Assembly: GCF_000590885.1 (NCBI RefSeq) | Contig: NZ_JFHN01000051.1 | Span: forward strand, 17,322 to 81,321 | From: Erwinia mallotivora | GTDB lineage: Bacteria > Pseudomonadota > Gammaproteobacteria > Enterobacterales > Enterobacteriaceae | DNA length: 64,000 nucleotides | Direction of reading: 5' to 3' | Part shown: positions 37,056 through 45,546 of the stretch, one piece after another | Layout of the letters: every line of letters starts with the position of its first letter | Numbering within the stretch: the first letter of the stretch is position 1 | The notes under the pieces: generated by a model | What the model was told of the DNA's origin: nothing | Database searches by the model: none | The model's input: the letters and a program-made list of their open reading frames with translations, nothing else | Translations under genes and position numbers: made by a program

Positions 37056-37511
37056 CTATTTTTGAGCCTGTTTTGTTTCTTCCCAGATACCTTCAAGATT
37101 CCACAGGCACGCAGCTCCTGTAGGTTCATCCAGTAGCGCAAGCCTGGTATTGGCATAATACATATCAGCGCTCTTACCTGGTTTAACAACCTTCAATACA
37201 CAAACAATATCAGTGCCGCGCATTTCAGGGTATTTTCCAGAGTCCAGCACACGCAACGTTGATAATACGCCTTTAGTATTAATTGGGAGCGCCGTGGACA
37301 GAGCATCTTCCAGTTGAGCAGCTTGTTGACGATTAGCCTTTGATGCAAGTAAGGGTACGACAGTTAGCCAGTCTTTTTCACCTGCTGCTACTTTGCGGGC
37401 GATATATTGCCAGTCAACAACCGATAGATTGTCTTTGGTTGCTGATTCCGGTGTTGGTGCTGCGAATACAATAACAGGCAACATCAGAAGGGTTATAAGC
37501 AGGCATCTCAT
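37056..37511 (-). CDS. Tldi1-like periplasmic immunity protein
   Basis: A 151-residue protein with a clear cleavable signal peptide (MRCLLITLLMLPVIVFAAP), so it is periplasmic. The body is hydrophilic with two Cys (VCVLKV and ACLWNL) that could form a disulfide. Its ATG overlaps the stop of the effector gene (ATGA at 37508-37511), the classical effector-immunity layout. Tldi1 proteins of Salmonella neutralise Tlde1 in the periplasm. The call relies on signal peptide, size and position. Confidence 0.75.
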   Translation of the reverse strand: MRCLLITLLMLPVIVFAAPTPESATKDNLSVVDWQYIARKVAAGEKDWLTVVPLLASKANRQQAAQLEDALSTALPINTKGVLSTLRVLDSGKYPEMRGTDIVCVLKVVKPGKSADMYYANTRLALLDEPTGAACLWNLEGIWEETKQAQK

Positions 37512-37876
37512 CGGATAACTTCCAGCAGTGCACCATGATCATTGCTGACTAACAAGCGCGTCCTGGGTCCCATGATGATGCAACCTGCGGACGCAAAGCC
37601 CGGGGTGCCGTGACGTTTTTCACCATGCATACGAAAAGTACTCATATCACGGGCGTATGAATTACCACGGATGTGGATCAGCGTGATGGTCAGCGGCCCG
37701 TTACCCGTGCCTGTACTGCCAATTTTCCATGTTCCTCGTGGTATTGGTCCCATTCCGCGTACCTGTTCACGGTCTGGATTGTTCTTATTGGTTAATACGC
37801 CGGAATAGCCTCTTTCAATGAATTTATTGTCTCTAAATAGTTCGCCTGTACTTTGTCTGTAAGTCCAGTGTGCCAT
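37508..37876 (-). CDS. tlde1: Tlde1-like T6SS effector (L,D-transpeptidase family, DUF2778)
   Basis: Translation from ATG 37876, seven bases after AAGGA, gives 122 residues. It starts MAHWTYRQSTGELF, close to Salmonella Tlde1, and keeps the catalytic region: MHGEKRHGTPGFASAGCII, with the His and the nucleophile Cys (S-x-G-C). Tlde1 is delivered by T6SS to the periplasm of rivals, where it cleaves peptidoglycan tetrapeptides and exchanges D-amino acids. The gene follows hcp by 10 bp and overlaps its immunity gene, making an hcp-effector-immunity operon. The long upstream in-frame extension lies inside hcp and is not counted. Confidence 0.88.
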   Translation of the reverse strand: MAHWTYRQSTGELFRDNKFIERGYSGVLTNKNNPDREQVRGMGPIPRGTWKIGSTGTGNGPLTITLIHIRGNSYARDMSTFRMHGEKRHGTPGFASAGCIIMGPRTRLLVSNDHGALLEVIR

Positions 37877-37886
37877 ATTGATTTCC

Positions 37887-38378
37887 TTATGCAGTTTTTC
37901 GTTCTTTCCAGCTATCAGCGTGCTGAATGTTTCCATCAACATAGTTCCAGGTGATTTTTTCGTAGCGCAGACCGACATGTTCAATATGCCCCTGTTTTTC
38001 GAAGTCTGGATCTTTGGTGTCGTACATGACAGGAATAACATGGCAAACTTTCACATTTTCGAGCTGCACGTTGAAATATTCTTCTTCCTGCCCGTTATTG
38101 TTGATGCGGTAGTATTTGAACACGGCACTTTTAAGGGTACGGCCTGTGGTCAGTGCGCGATACAAAAGCGGGGAGGATGGATCTATTTCTTTTTCGAAGG
38201 TGTAGGCTTCATGCTGACGTGTTCCAGTGGCGGCTCCCGTCATATCGTCAGTGGGGATAAATACATCGTGCTGCATACCGATCAGCTCAATGCTTCCTTC
38301 ACGCCCGTTAACATCTACGCCACCTTTCAGTAACTTTGCACCTTCCTCGTAAAGCCATAAGTAGACTGGTATAGCCAT
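37887..38378 (-). CDS. hcp: Second Hcp, carrier of the Tlde1 cassette
   Basis: A 163-residue Hcp of the enterobacterial Hcp2 group, unlike the Hcp1 type in the element: MAIPVYLWLYEEG at the start, GREGSIELIGMQHDVFIP, then FEKEIDPSSPLLYRAL, and HVGLRYEKITWNYVDGNI near the end. GGAG lies seven bases before ATG 38378. It would build the T6SS tube and probably carry Tlde1, whose gene follows directly. No structural T6SS genes are in the window. Confidence 0.93.
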   Translation of the reverse strand: MAIPVYLWLYEEGAKLLKGGVDVNGREGSIELIGMQHDVFIPTDDMTGAATGTRQHEAYTFEKEIDPSSPLLYRALTTGRTLKSAVFKYYRINNNGQEEEYFNVQLENVKVCHVIPVMYDTKDPDFEKQGHIEHVGLRYEKITWNYVDGNIQHADSWKERKTA

Positions 38379-38570
38379 GTTGAAACTCCATTTCAATCAA
38401 TAAATGTGTTGAATCTACACCTGAAAAAATCCGGTGATTTGATTAATGTCAATTTAATCCTGTCTTTGAGAAGGATTGAAATTACAGTACGGGACAGTAC
38501 TGAGTTTGTAAGTTAACTACTTGATGATTGTAAATTTATTGCTGAGGCTCTCTACACGCTAAGGGACTAT

Positions 38571-39050
38571 ATGGATACCGTAGAGCAACTCAATGAAACC
38601 TACCTCTACGCCCTCAGGACTAATCTCACTGCTTCTGAACTTCTGTTTATAATTTTTGTGAGAAAACTATTGAACACTTTGGTCTGGGGTGGCTGATTTT
38701 GGCGCTGTCGCAGCCATCGTTTCAGGAAGAAACACACTTCCACAAGAGGAAAATTTGCAGATGCAACCAAAGGGACATCTCATGCTTCCCGAGCCGCGAG
38801 AGCCGTATTCAAAAAAGCTAAATTTCCATTTGGAATACCACTACCTACATGGCCTGGGAGACACACACCATGGACAGCAAGAAAGGTAATGGTTCGCAAT
38901 ATAGCTCCATTCGTTGGAAGGTCTGTTCCCCTGCTGGGTATAATAATTCTTACTGCTGATGTTTCAGAAATTATTTAGCGGACAATTCGTGACTACAATA
39001 GGATAGCGCGAGCTAAGGACAGATTATGCCAGATGACATGGCTTTACTGA
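38571..39050 (+). pseudogene. Decayed gene, multiply frameshifted, beside the Hcp cassette
   Basis: The reading is split over frames. Frame 1 from ATG 38571 (AAGGGA just upstream): MDTVEQLNETYLYALRTNL, then LLFIIFVRKLLNTLVWGG, stop. Frame 2 (38688 on): VADFGAVAAIVSGRNTLP. Frame 3 (about 38735 on): TRGKFADATKGTSHASRAAR, FKKAKFPFG, TARKVMVRNIAPFVGRSVP, LLGIIILTADVSEII, an in-frame TAG at 38978, then RTIRDYNRIARAKDRL. Joined, these give about 155 residues that read as one protein with membrane segments. I recall similar proteins next to hcp genes in enterobacteria, with unknown function. At least two frameshifts and one stop make it a pseudogene. Confidence 0.7.
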
Positions 39051-39562
39051 TACCAAAAATTTTTTACGCTGATGTATATCAACAGAGATAAATATACGCC
39101 TGTAATAACATCAGCGCTTTCTGGTGCGGAATGCCATTCTTTTATCAGGCAACTCCCTGACATCCGGCTCATGGATTTCAGATATCAGTTTTTATCAAAA
39201 AAATTTAACTTCTTAACACGCATTAATTACGATGTTATTAAGACTGAAAAAATCGTGAAAAATGAAGCGTTTCTTTCGCCTCCTGACAGCAATAATGACT
39301 ATTTTCTGAAAATAAAAATATATTTATAGCGTTTAACGGCGATTTATTAAAAACCATTATAATGAATTTATCCTTTATCTGACCCGACAGCCTGATCCTC
39401 TCTACGAATCAACAGCGACATGCAGTGATTAGCATTTATTCCTGCTGAAAAGAAGTGATAAGATTGATCGTCTTGCCAGACAGTGCAGGATCACTGTCGG
39501 TATCGGGTAAGCCCGGCAATCGTGAACCGGATTTCACGCTCTTTCGAAAGGAATCGTCAGCT
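39051..39562. other. Intergenic stretch with no supported gene (512 bp)
   Basis: An open frame at 39072-39329 (85 codons) has no ribosome binding site or recognisable family. The rest is AT-rich. The leader of the glycosyltransferase gene is presumably at its right end. Confidence 0.4.
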
Positions 39563-40330
39563 ATGCAAACATTTGTGATCAATTTAAAACGGCATGAACA
39601 AAGAAAGGTCAGCATCAGTTCACAGTGTGAAAAATACGGGCTGAATTATAAAATAATTAATGCCATAGATGGAAATGACCTTCCCGAAGAGATCTTAAAC
39701 TCAGTCACCTGGGAATATTACAAATGCCATCTGTCGAAAGGCGAAATAGGTTGTGCACTCAGTCACCTGCACATCTATTCATCTATCCTGGCCAGCAACC
39801 TTGATTATGCTCTGATTCTTGAAGATGACGCAGTGCTGAACGAAGAGTTAATTCCCAACCTGACAACAATCAGTACCATAATCAGCAATAAAAAGGCGGA
39901 AATTTTCCTTTTATCACAGGCCGACGCGGTTAACAGATATATCAGAAAAAAAACCAGCCCAGGCAAATTTTATTATCGTCTTTCTTATGGTAGCGGCGGA
40001 CACGCCTATATTATTAACAATATTGCTGCAAGAAAAATCATAGAATGTAATTTACCTGTCAAGTTTGAAGCAGACCGCTGGACTGATTTCCGTGAATCTA
40101 TTGGCCTTAAAGTATGGTGCTGTGAAAAAAGCATCATTAATACGTCGGCATCATTACATGAAAAATCAAGCCTTGAAGCAGAAAGGAACAGCAACAGAGA
40201 TAAAAGAAGTGCCTATCGTCACAGGATCAAAAAAATGCAAAAATTTTATCAATTGAAACGTTTTCGCAATGTCATTATAAACAGAATAGGAAAAATTAAT
40301 TCTGTTAACAGGATAATTCAACAACAATAA
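39563..40330 (+). CDS. Glycosyltransferase family 25 (LPS/glycan glycosyltransferase)
   Basis: A 255-residue protein. The start at 39563 (MQTFVINLKRHEQRK) is the usual beginning of this family; an AAAGGA lies about 11 bases upstream. Family 25 features are the N-terminal INLKR.ERR-like segment, CHLSKGEIGCALSHLHIY (about 56-73), the acidic metal-binding motif LILEDDAVL (about 85), and GSGGHAYIIN (about 143-152). These enzymes add galactose or related sugars to lipooligosaccharide or other glycans. It stands alone among accessory genes, and its acceptor cannot be told. Confidence 0.85.
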   Translation: MQTFVINLKRHEQRKVSISSQCEKYGLNYKIINAIDGNDLPEEILNSVTWEYYKCHLSKGEIGCALSHLHIYSSILASNLDYALILEDDAVLNEELIPNLTTISTIISNKKAEIFLLSQADAVNRYIRKKTSPGKFYYRLSYGSGGHAYIINNIAARKIIECNLPVKFEADRWTDFRESIGLKVWCCEKSIINTSASLHEKSSLEAERNSNRDKRSAYRHRIKKMQKFYQLKRFRNVIINRIGKINSVNRIIQQQ

Positions 40331-40388
40331 AAACAACTCTGTTGCAGACAGATTTACGCGATACTTCAGCATCGGGCCTTAGTTGATC

Positions 40389-40508
40389 ATGATATTTTAT
40401 TTTCTTATTTTTGTTACGCTGTTTTGTTTAACAGGATTGCTTTTCAACCACTTCAGCCATAATTCAAAGACAGATGATGAACAATACGAGGAGTGTCCTT
40501 ATGATTAG
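40389..40508 (+). CDS. Possible single-helix small membrane protein (39 aa)
   Basis: MIFYFLIFVTLFCLTGLLF followed by a hydrophilic acidic tail ending EECPYD. The helix-plus-tail pattern is typical of small membrane proteins, but there is no clear ribosome binding site. Confidence 0.3.
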   Translation: MIFYFLIFVTLFCLTGLLFNHFSHNSKTDDEQYEECPYD

Positions 40509-40627
40509 CACTGAAGGCGGCTGTCATCACGCTTAATTTGCCGAGCCTTAATAAAAATGTCACATCTTTTTGCCAGACTATAGCCAGAGCGTGAAGAGAA
40601 GCCCCTTTATCACACAGGCCATTGAAA

Positions 40628-40834
40628 ATGATTATTGTTAAGGCAAAAAATTGTAGAGACGCTGAAGAAATGCTCAATTCTGGTATCAGTAAAGTTGAAC
40701 TTGCCTGTGATATCAACAGTGATGACTTTTTCCGGCTTGCCAGCCACTGGTGCGATCGTGGAGCAAAAATCTTCCGAAAAAATAACCATTTTGTTATTTC
40801 ACTCAAGGGGTTCAGCATCCCGCCCAACGAATAA
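40628..40834 (+). CDS. Small hypothetical protein (68 aa)
   Basis: The frame starts MIIVKAKNCRDAEEML (or two codons earlier) and has balanced composition with two Cys; the ribosome binding site is weak (AGG further upstream). It lies 71 bp before the phosphopantetheinyl transferase gene. No family is recognised. Confidence 0.4.
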   Translation: MIIVKAKNCRDAEEMLNSGISKVELACDINSDDFFRLASHWCDRGAKIFRKNNHFVISLKGFSIPPNE

Positions 40835-40905
40835 TTTTGCTCTTTGCCATCAACTTTCAAATCTGCTTAAATCATCGCGTGACCAGCTGAGCAGGTTCGA
40901 AAGCA

Positions 40906-41673
40906 GTGAACAATCAACAAAAAACCAGTATTGAAATCTTTGCCACAAATCCAGAGCTCTCTTTCCCGGACACTGACTTTTTACAGGACATCGTCCTCTC
41001 CTCCCCTTCCGGACATTCTGACGTCATTCTGATGCAGGCAAGTTACAACCTGTCATCTTTCGGGGAAGGTCTGTTCAGTGATTTTGCCGTTCCACCGCCT
41101 GCTCATCTTACACAGGCAGTGAGAAAGCGTCGGGCTGAATATCTTGCAAGCCGGGTCTGCGTGCGCCACGCTCTGACTCTGATGGGCGTCAATGACTTTA
41201 TACTGGAAAATGATGCTGACCGTTCACCGGTCTGGCCCGCTGGCATAGTGGGTTCACTTTCCCATACCGACAGTTCTGTCCGCCTGTTAGTGGCCCCTTC
41301 CGCGAGCGGTAAACTGCTCGGCATTGACTGCGAGCATGTCATCGAGGAGTACACTGCAAAAAAGATGCAGGACATGATTGTCAGTGCGCAAGAGCTAAAG
41401 GTTTTGCAGCAAAGCAGATGGCCTTATGGTCTGGCGCTGACCCTGGCCTTTTCTCTGAAAGAGAGCCTTTACAAGGCATTGTATCCACAGATACGTCAGT
41501 TCATGGATTTCAACGCCGCAGAAATTACAACCTGCGATGAAGAGGCCGGTTTGATGGTAATCAGACTGGCCCGTCATTACTCAACAGATTTTCCGGCAGG
41601 TCGGCTGTTTACCGGCCACGTCCAGATTCAGCAGAATCAGGTGCTGAGCTGGATTATCGCCCCGCAACGCTAG
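40906..41673 (+). CDS. EntD-like 4'-phosphopantetheinyl transferase (GTG start)
   Basis: A 255-residue protein of the Sfp/EntD class, which loads phosphopantetheine from CoA on carrier domains of siderophore or other peptide/polyketide synthases. Motifs in order: an EYLASRVCVRHAL helix (about 80-93), GSLSHTDSSV (about 117), the metal-binding GIDCEH (about 146) and FSLKESLYKALYP (about 185-197). The start is GTG at 40906, after a weak AGG. No siderophore genes are beside it in this window, so the carrier substrate is unknown; E. coli entD lies in a different place. Confidence 0.85.
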   Translation: MNNQQKTSIEIFATNPELSFPDTDFLQDIVLSSPSGHSDVILMQASYNLSSFGEGLFSDFAVPPPAHLTQAVRKRRAEYLASRVCVRHALTLMGVNDFILENDADRSPVWPAGIVGSLSHTDSSVRLLVAPSASGKLLGIDCEHVIEEYTAKKMQDMIVSAQELKVLQQSRWPYGLALTLAFSLKESLYKALYPQIRQFMDFNAAEITTCDEEAGLMVIRLARHYSTDFPAGRLFTGHVQIQQNQVLSWIIAPQR

Positions 41674-41746
41674 CAACATTCATGTCAAACCTGTCCTGAC
41701 GAAGCGTTGTGCCGTAAATCGAGTTCAGCCGTAGCGCACAGCACGG

Positions 41747-43399
41747 TTAAGCCTGTAGATCGGTTCGTCGCACAGCATCGAGCGTTGCCAGCTCCCTCTC
41801 CTGCCCGGTCAGTTCGCTGAGTTGCCCGTTACGCATTTCTAACAGACGATCGGCATGCAGGAAATAATTATCATCATGACTGATGGCAAACACCGTTTTG
41901 CCCATACTTTTCAACCATGGCAACAGCTCACGATAGAAAATCCGGCGAAAATGAGGATCCTGATCGGCTGCCCACTCATCCAGCAGTAAAATGTCCCGCT
42001 CTTCCGCCGCCGCCAGCAGTAATGCCAGCCTTTTGCTCTGCCCCTTTGATAATTTCAGATCCAGCACCCGGTTCCCTTCCAGTTTGATTTTGTCCTGCAT
42101 CCTGAGGCGCTCCAGCCACTGGCGGACTTTTTCTGTATCTGCCGGTTGCCCGTGTTGGTCGATCAGCCGGTCAAAGAGATGTACATCCGTGAACACCGCA
42201 GAAAACAACGCACGATAGCTCTCATTATTTTTTGTATCGATCGGTTCCCCATCCAGCAGAATCTGTCCGGATACCGGCAGGTAAAGACCGGTTAACAGCA
42301 TCGCCAGGGTAGATTTCCCACTCCCGTTGCCGCCAATCAGGAATATCAGTTCACCGCGTCGCAGGGTCATATTAACCGGCCCGGTACTGAAGCCACTTTC
42401 ACCATAGCGATAAACCAGATCGCGCAGCTCAAGGGTATGCCAGTTTCTGGCCGCAGCAGGTGGCATAAAATCGGGCTGATAATGTTCCAGTTCCCAGTCA
42501 TTTAGTTTTTTGAAGGCAACCTGAGCGCTCAGTAGCACGGGTAAAGCGCCAACCGCCGAAAGTAAAGGCGTTCGTAAAAACAGCAGCGTCAGTGAATAGG
42601 TTGCAGCAACGGCATTATCAGCCCAGCCAAGAATGTTAGCCATGAAGAACACCACCCCAATCGCGCCTAACATCATGATGTTCGACCAGTTCACAGCACT
42701 GAGGTGAAAAGTATCTGCCCGGACGATATGGTGACGAAAACGCAGGGCATCCTGCTGATAGACCGTTTCATAAATCTGTTGCGCACGCTGACGGTTCAAT
42801 GCCAGCTCCTTGCGCCCATCAATGATGGTCTGGTAGTCAGTATATAAATGGTCTTCAATATCGCGAAGCTCGGCCAGATGCCGGTAAACTTTCGATACCA
42901 GAAACCAACCGCCGGCAATAGTCACTGCCAGCCAGGCGACAGTCACCAGTAACATGTTTGCTGAAAGCCAGGCCAGATACATCGCTGAGCCTACTGCCAG
43001 GATGATGCCCTGAATAAGTTCCGGCAAACGTACAAATGCCAGCGTAATACTGCGTACATCACTGGTTAGCGTAGCCAGTAGCTGTGGACTTCCAATCTGC
43101 TCTATCTTCTCAACATGCGTATCGAGTATGCGTTTAATAAATTCGCCGCGCAGCCGGTAGACAAAATGGTGGCCGAGCAACGTTAACGCCAGTTGCGAGG
43201 CCAGGGTTACCGCCATCAGCAACAGCAAAAGGCCAAGAAATTCAGGTAAAACGCGCAGTGAACTGCCCAGAGAAACAATCAGCTCACGATTGATAAAGGC
43301 GATCAGTCCTATACCTGATACAGCACTTAACAGACTGAGAATAATGACCGTAACAAAAGGCCAGCGATACTGCCGGTAGACAACGTGAAGCAACTCCAT
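41747..43399 (-). CDS. yojI: YojI, ABC exporter of microcin J25/cyclic peptides
   Basis: A 550-residue fused exporter: six-helix membrane domain (1-310) and ABC ATPase domain. Walker A is GGNGSGKST (about 355), the signature is the degenerate [11 protein letters not shown] (about 450) and Walker B is [13 protein letters not shown]. coli YojI exports microcin J25 with TolC and is of the cyclic-peptide exporter class, which keeps this odd signature. It is followed upstream by alkB as in E. coli (ompC-apbE-ada-alkB-yojI order). Confidence 0.9.
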   Translation of the reverse strand: MELLHVVYRQYRWPFVTVIILSLLSAVSGIGLIAFINRELIVSLGSSLRVLPEFLGLLLLLMAVTLASQLALTLLGHHFVYRLRGEFIKRILDTHVEKIEQIGSPQLLATLTSDVRSITLAFVRLPELIQGIILAVGSAMYLAWLSANMLLVTVAWLAVTIAGGWFLVSKVYRHLAELRDIEDHLYTDYQTIIDGRKELALNRQRAQQIYETVYQQDALRFRHHIVRADTFHLSAVNWSNIMMLGAIGVVFFMANILGWADNAVAATYSLTLLFLRTPLLSAVGALPVLLSAQVAFKKLNDWELEHYQPDFMPPAAARNWHTLELRDLVYRYGESGFSTGPVNMTLRRGELIFLIGGNGSGKSTLAMLLTGLYLPVSGQILLDGEPIDTKNNESYRALFSAVFTDVHLFDRLIDQHGQPADTEKVRQWLERLRMQDKIKLEGNRVLDLKLSKGQSKRLALLLAAAEERDILLLDEWAADQDPHFRRIFYRELLPWLKSMGKTVFAISHDDNYFLHADRLLEMRNGQLSELTGQERELATLDAVRRTDLQA

Positions 43400-43485
43400 G
43401 GCACCATCCAGATAGATTTATTGCAGCCAGCAGTGTAATCAGAAGTCAGACGATATCAAGAATAATTCTCATCTACGCCGACGCT

Positions 43486-44130
43486 TTATCGAAAGGCACG
43501 TCGGAAGGTCAGGTTGTAACGAAAAGCCCCGGTAAGGGCATGGATGCCGGGTTTAAGTGGCAAAATACCGTGAAAGCGCAGCCGTGAAGGTCCCCCCCAG
43601 ACCACAATATCACCATGCTCCAGTAGTACCCTTTGTGTGGCATCGCTGCGTTCGAAACCGCCAAACTGGAATACGGCAGGTAATCCGAGAGAGACTGAAA
43701 CGATAGGATGTCTGAGATCCTGTTCATCTTTATCCTGATGCAGCGTCAGTTTTGCGCCAGGTTCATAGCGATTGATCAGGCAGGCATCCGGCCTGAAATT
43801 ATCGAAACCCGCTTCTGCGGCGCATAAGGTAGCCATTTGTCGGAAATGTTCAGGCATGGCAGGCCAGCGCTTACCTGTCAGGCTGTCACGTTCACTATAC
43901 TGATAACCTCGGGAATCGGTTGACCAGCCAAAATCGCCACAATTGGTCATCGCCACTGACATCCGGTGTCCACCCGGAGTGATTCGGTGATGGAAAGGAT
44001 TTTGCACCGCTATCTCTTCGATCAGCCGCAAAAGGTTGCCGGATTCATCACGCGCCCGCCTGCGCAGGATAACCGCGCCATCAGCCAGTGGCTCAGCCCA
44101 CGGGGCTTCTTCACTAAACAAATCCAGCAT
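43486..44130 (-). CDS. alkB: AlkB, oxidative DNA demethylase
   Basis: A 214-residue Fe(II)/2-oxoglutarate dioxygenase that repairs 1-methyladenine and 3-methylcytosine in DNA. Iron ligands are His and Asp of LHQDKDE (about 131-133) and His of RFHGILPL (about 187); the 2-oxoglutarate-binding Arg lies in YNLTFRR. TPGGHRMSVAMTNCGDFGW is family-typical. The ATG is 20 bp from the apbE stop. In E. coli alkB sits behind ada; here ada is missing, so alkB may be read with apbE. Confidence 0.95.
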   Translation of the reverse strand: MLDLFSEEAPWAEPLADGAVILRRRARDESGNLLRLIEEIAVQNPFHHRITPGGHRMSVAMTNCGDFGWSTDSRGYQYSERDSLTGKRWPAMPEHFRQMATLCAAEAGFDNFRPDACLINRYEPGAKLTLHQDKDEQDLRHPIVSVSLGLPAVFQFGGFERSDATQRVLLEHGDIVVWGGPSRLRFHGILPLKPGIHALTGAFRYNLTFRRAFR

Positions 44131-44150
44131 CTTCGCTCCTTAGAGTCCTG

Positions 44151-45191
44151 TTACGGTTGCACAATAAATGCTTTAAATTGTGGAGACATCCATGTGCGGA
44201 AGCCATCATCCTGTTTGATGATCAGGTAAACTGCCAGTTTTTCACGCAACGCAAGGGCTTTAGCCCGCTCTTCACCCAGCACCACCAGCCCGGTATCCCA
44301 GCCATCAGCCTCCAGCGCCGTAGTCGCAATCACCGTGGCCGACACCAGTTTGTGTTGAATTGGTCGACCGGTAGTCGGATCAATCACATGGGAAACTCGC
44401 TTACCATCAAGCTCATAATAGTTGCGATAGCTGCCAGAAGTGCTTATGCCATGCCCCTGTAAATCAACCACAGCCTGCACCGCGTCTTCCTTATCAGTGG
44501 GCTTCTGAATCGCCACCTTCCACGGTTTTCCTTGTGGATTCATCCCACGGCTGAGCACCGCCCCTCCTACAGAGACCAGATAGCGGTTGATACCCTCTTT
44601 CTCCATCAGCCGGGCCAGATGATCGGTGGCGAATCCTTCGCCTACCGTCGAGAGATCCACATACAATCCGGGCAAATCTTTTTGCAGATAAGCCCCTTCC
44701 ACCCGTTGGATAACATGTAAATGTTGTAAGCCTGTCTGGCTCCGCGCGCCGTCTATCTGAGCCGGGGTCGGCGTTTTTACCGGTTGTTTATCAGGTCCGA
44801 AACCCCAAAGATTAACCAAAGGGCCGACGGTGATATCCATCGCGCCCGCAGTTTTGTGACCAACGCGAAGTGCCAGCGTGACAATATCGGCCATATTGTC
44901 ACTGACCGGCTGTGGTTCATTACCACGGTACTGGTTGAAGCGAGAAATTACCGAATCTTTCTTCCAGGTTGACAGTTCCTGATCATCACTGTCCAGCTGC
45001 TGCTGGATCAGTTTTTGTAGGGCATCTTTACGTTCCGCAGGGAACTCAGCAAGGCTGACCCTCCAGAATGTTCCCATAGTGCGCCCATTCAATACCAGCG
45101 CTTCAGCGGCCTGACTCTTGTTATGATTGTCGCAACCCGAAATCAGTATAAATGCTGCAAAACCAGTAAAATACAGCCAATTCATCTTCAT
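44151..45191 (-). CDS. apbE: ApbE, FAD:protein FMN transferase (lipoprotein)
   Basis: A 346-residue periplasmic lipoprotein with lipobox LISGC (Cys20). ApbE attaches FMN to Thr of electron-transport proteins such as NqrB, NqrC and RnfG/RnfD. Characteristic regions are NGRTMGTFWRV (about 35), DITVGPLVNLWGFG (about 115-128), YLVSVGGAVLSRG (about 200) and SHVIDPTTGRPI (about 270-281). The start is the first of two close Met codons. It is divergent from the small ORF at 45352 and lies between alkB and ompC. Confidence 0.93.
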   Translation of the reverse strand: MKMNWLYFTGFAAFILISGCDNHNKSQAAEALVLNGRTMGTFWRVSLAEFPAERKDALQKLIQQQLDSDDQELSTWKKDSVISRFNQYRGNEPQPVSDNMADIVTLALRVGHKTAGAMDITVGPLVNLWGFGPDKQPVKTPTPAQIDGARSQTGLQHLHVIQRVEGAYLQKDLPGLYVDLSTVGEGFATDHLARLMEKEGINRYLVSVGGAVLSRGMNPQGKPWKVAIQKPTDKEDAVQAVVDLQGHGISTSGSYRNYYELDGKRVSHVIDPTTGRPIQHKLVSATVIATTALEADGWDTGLVVLGEERAKALALREKLAVYLIIKQDDGFRTWMSPQFKAFIVQP

Positions 45192-45351
45192 TTAAAAAAA
45201 ACTACCTTCAGTTATTTTTGGTACTGAAACAGCAAAAAACAGGGGTTTATTCGATTTTCAGACCCTTGATCCTGGCAAAAATGCTAATCAGAATGGTTGT
45301 TAACGCACGCTATATCTGGCTGCCCGATTAAGAATTAACAGGAGATCCAGA

Positions 45352-45477
45352 ATGACGTACTACATTCTTTCAGTGATTTTCATCGCTTTGATTATCTTTG
45401 CCGGTTACAAACATTACAAGCAGACGCACAATAAACAGATCTACCGTCCACGTTGCCGCCGGCTGAATGGGAAATAA
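45352..45477 (+). CDS. Small single-helix membrane protein (41 aa)
   Basis: The frame MTYYILSVIFIALIIFAGY... has one membrane helix and a basic tail ending CRRLNGK. AGGAG lies seven bases before the ATG, the best ribosome binding site among the short frames of the backbone. It occupies the apbE-ompC gap, on the opposite strand to both. No named family is recognised. Confidence 0.6.
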   Translation: MTYYILSVIFIALIIFAGYKHYKQTHNKQIYRPRCRRLNGK

Positions 45478-45511
45478 GTCAGATATGAGGAGCGAACAAA
45501 TGAAAGGAAAA

Positions 45512-45540
45512 TCGGGAGCGCAGTCTGACCGCGCTCCACA
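45512..45540 (-). terminator. Terminator of the porin gene
   Basis: On the minus strand GGAGCGC...GCGCTCC forms a 7-bp stem with a nine-base loop, followed by CGATTTTCC. It lies 10 bp after the porin stop. Confidence 0.7.
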
Positions 45541-45546
45541 ACCACA

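Noticed and set aside
39072..39329. 85-codon plus-strand frame after the decayed gene
   Set aside because: No ribosome binding site, no recognisable domain; AT-rich chance frame is as likely.
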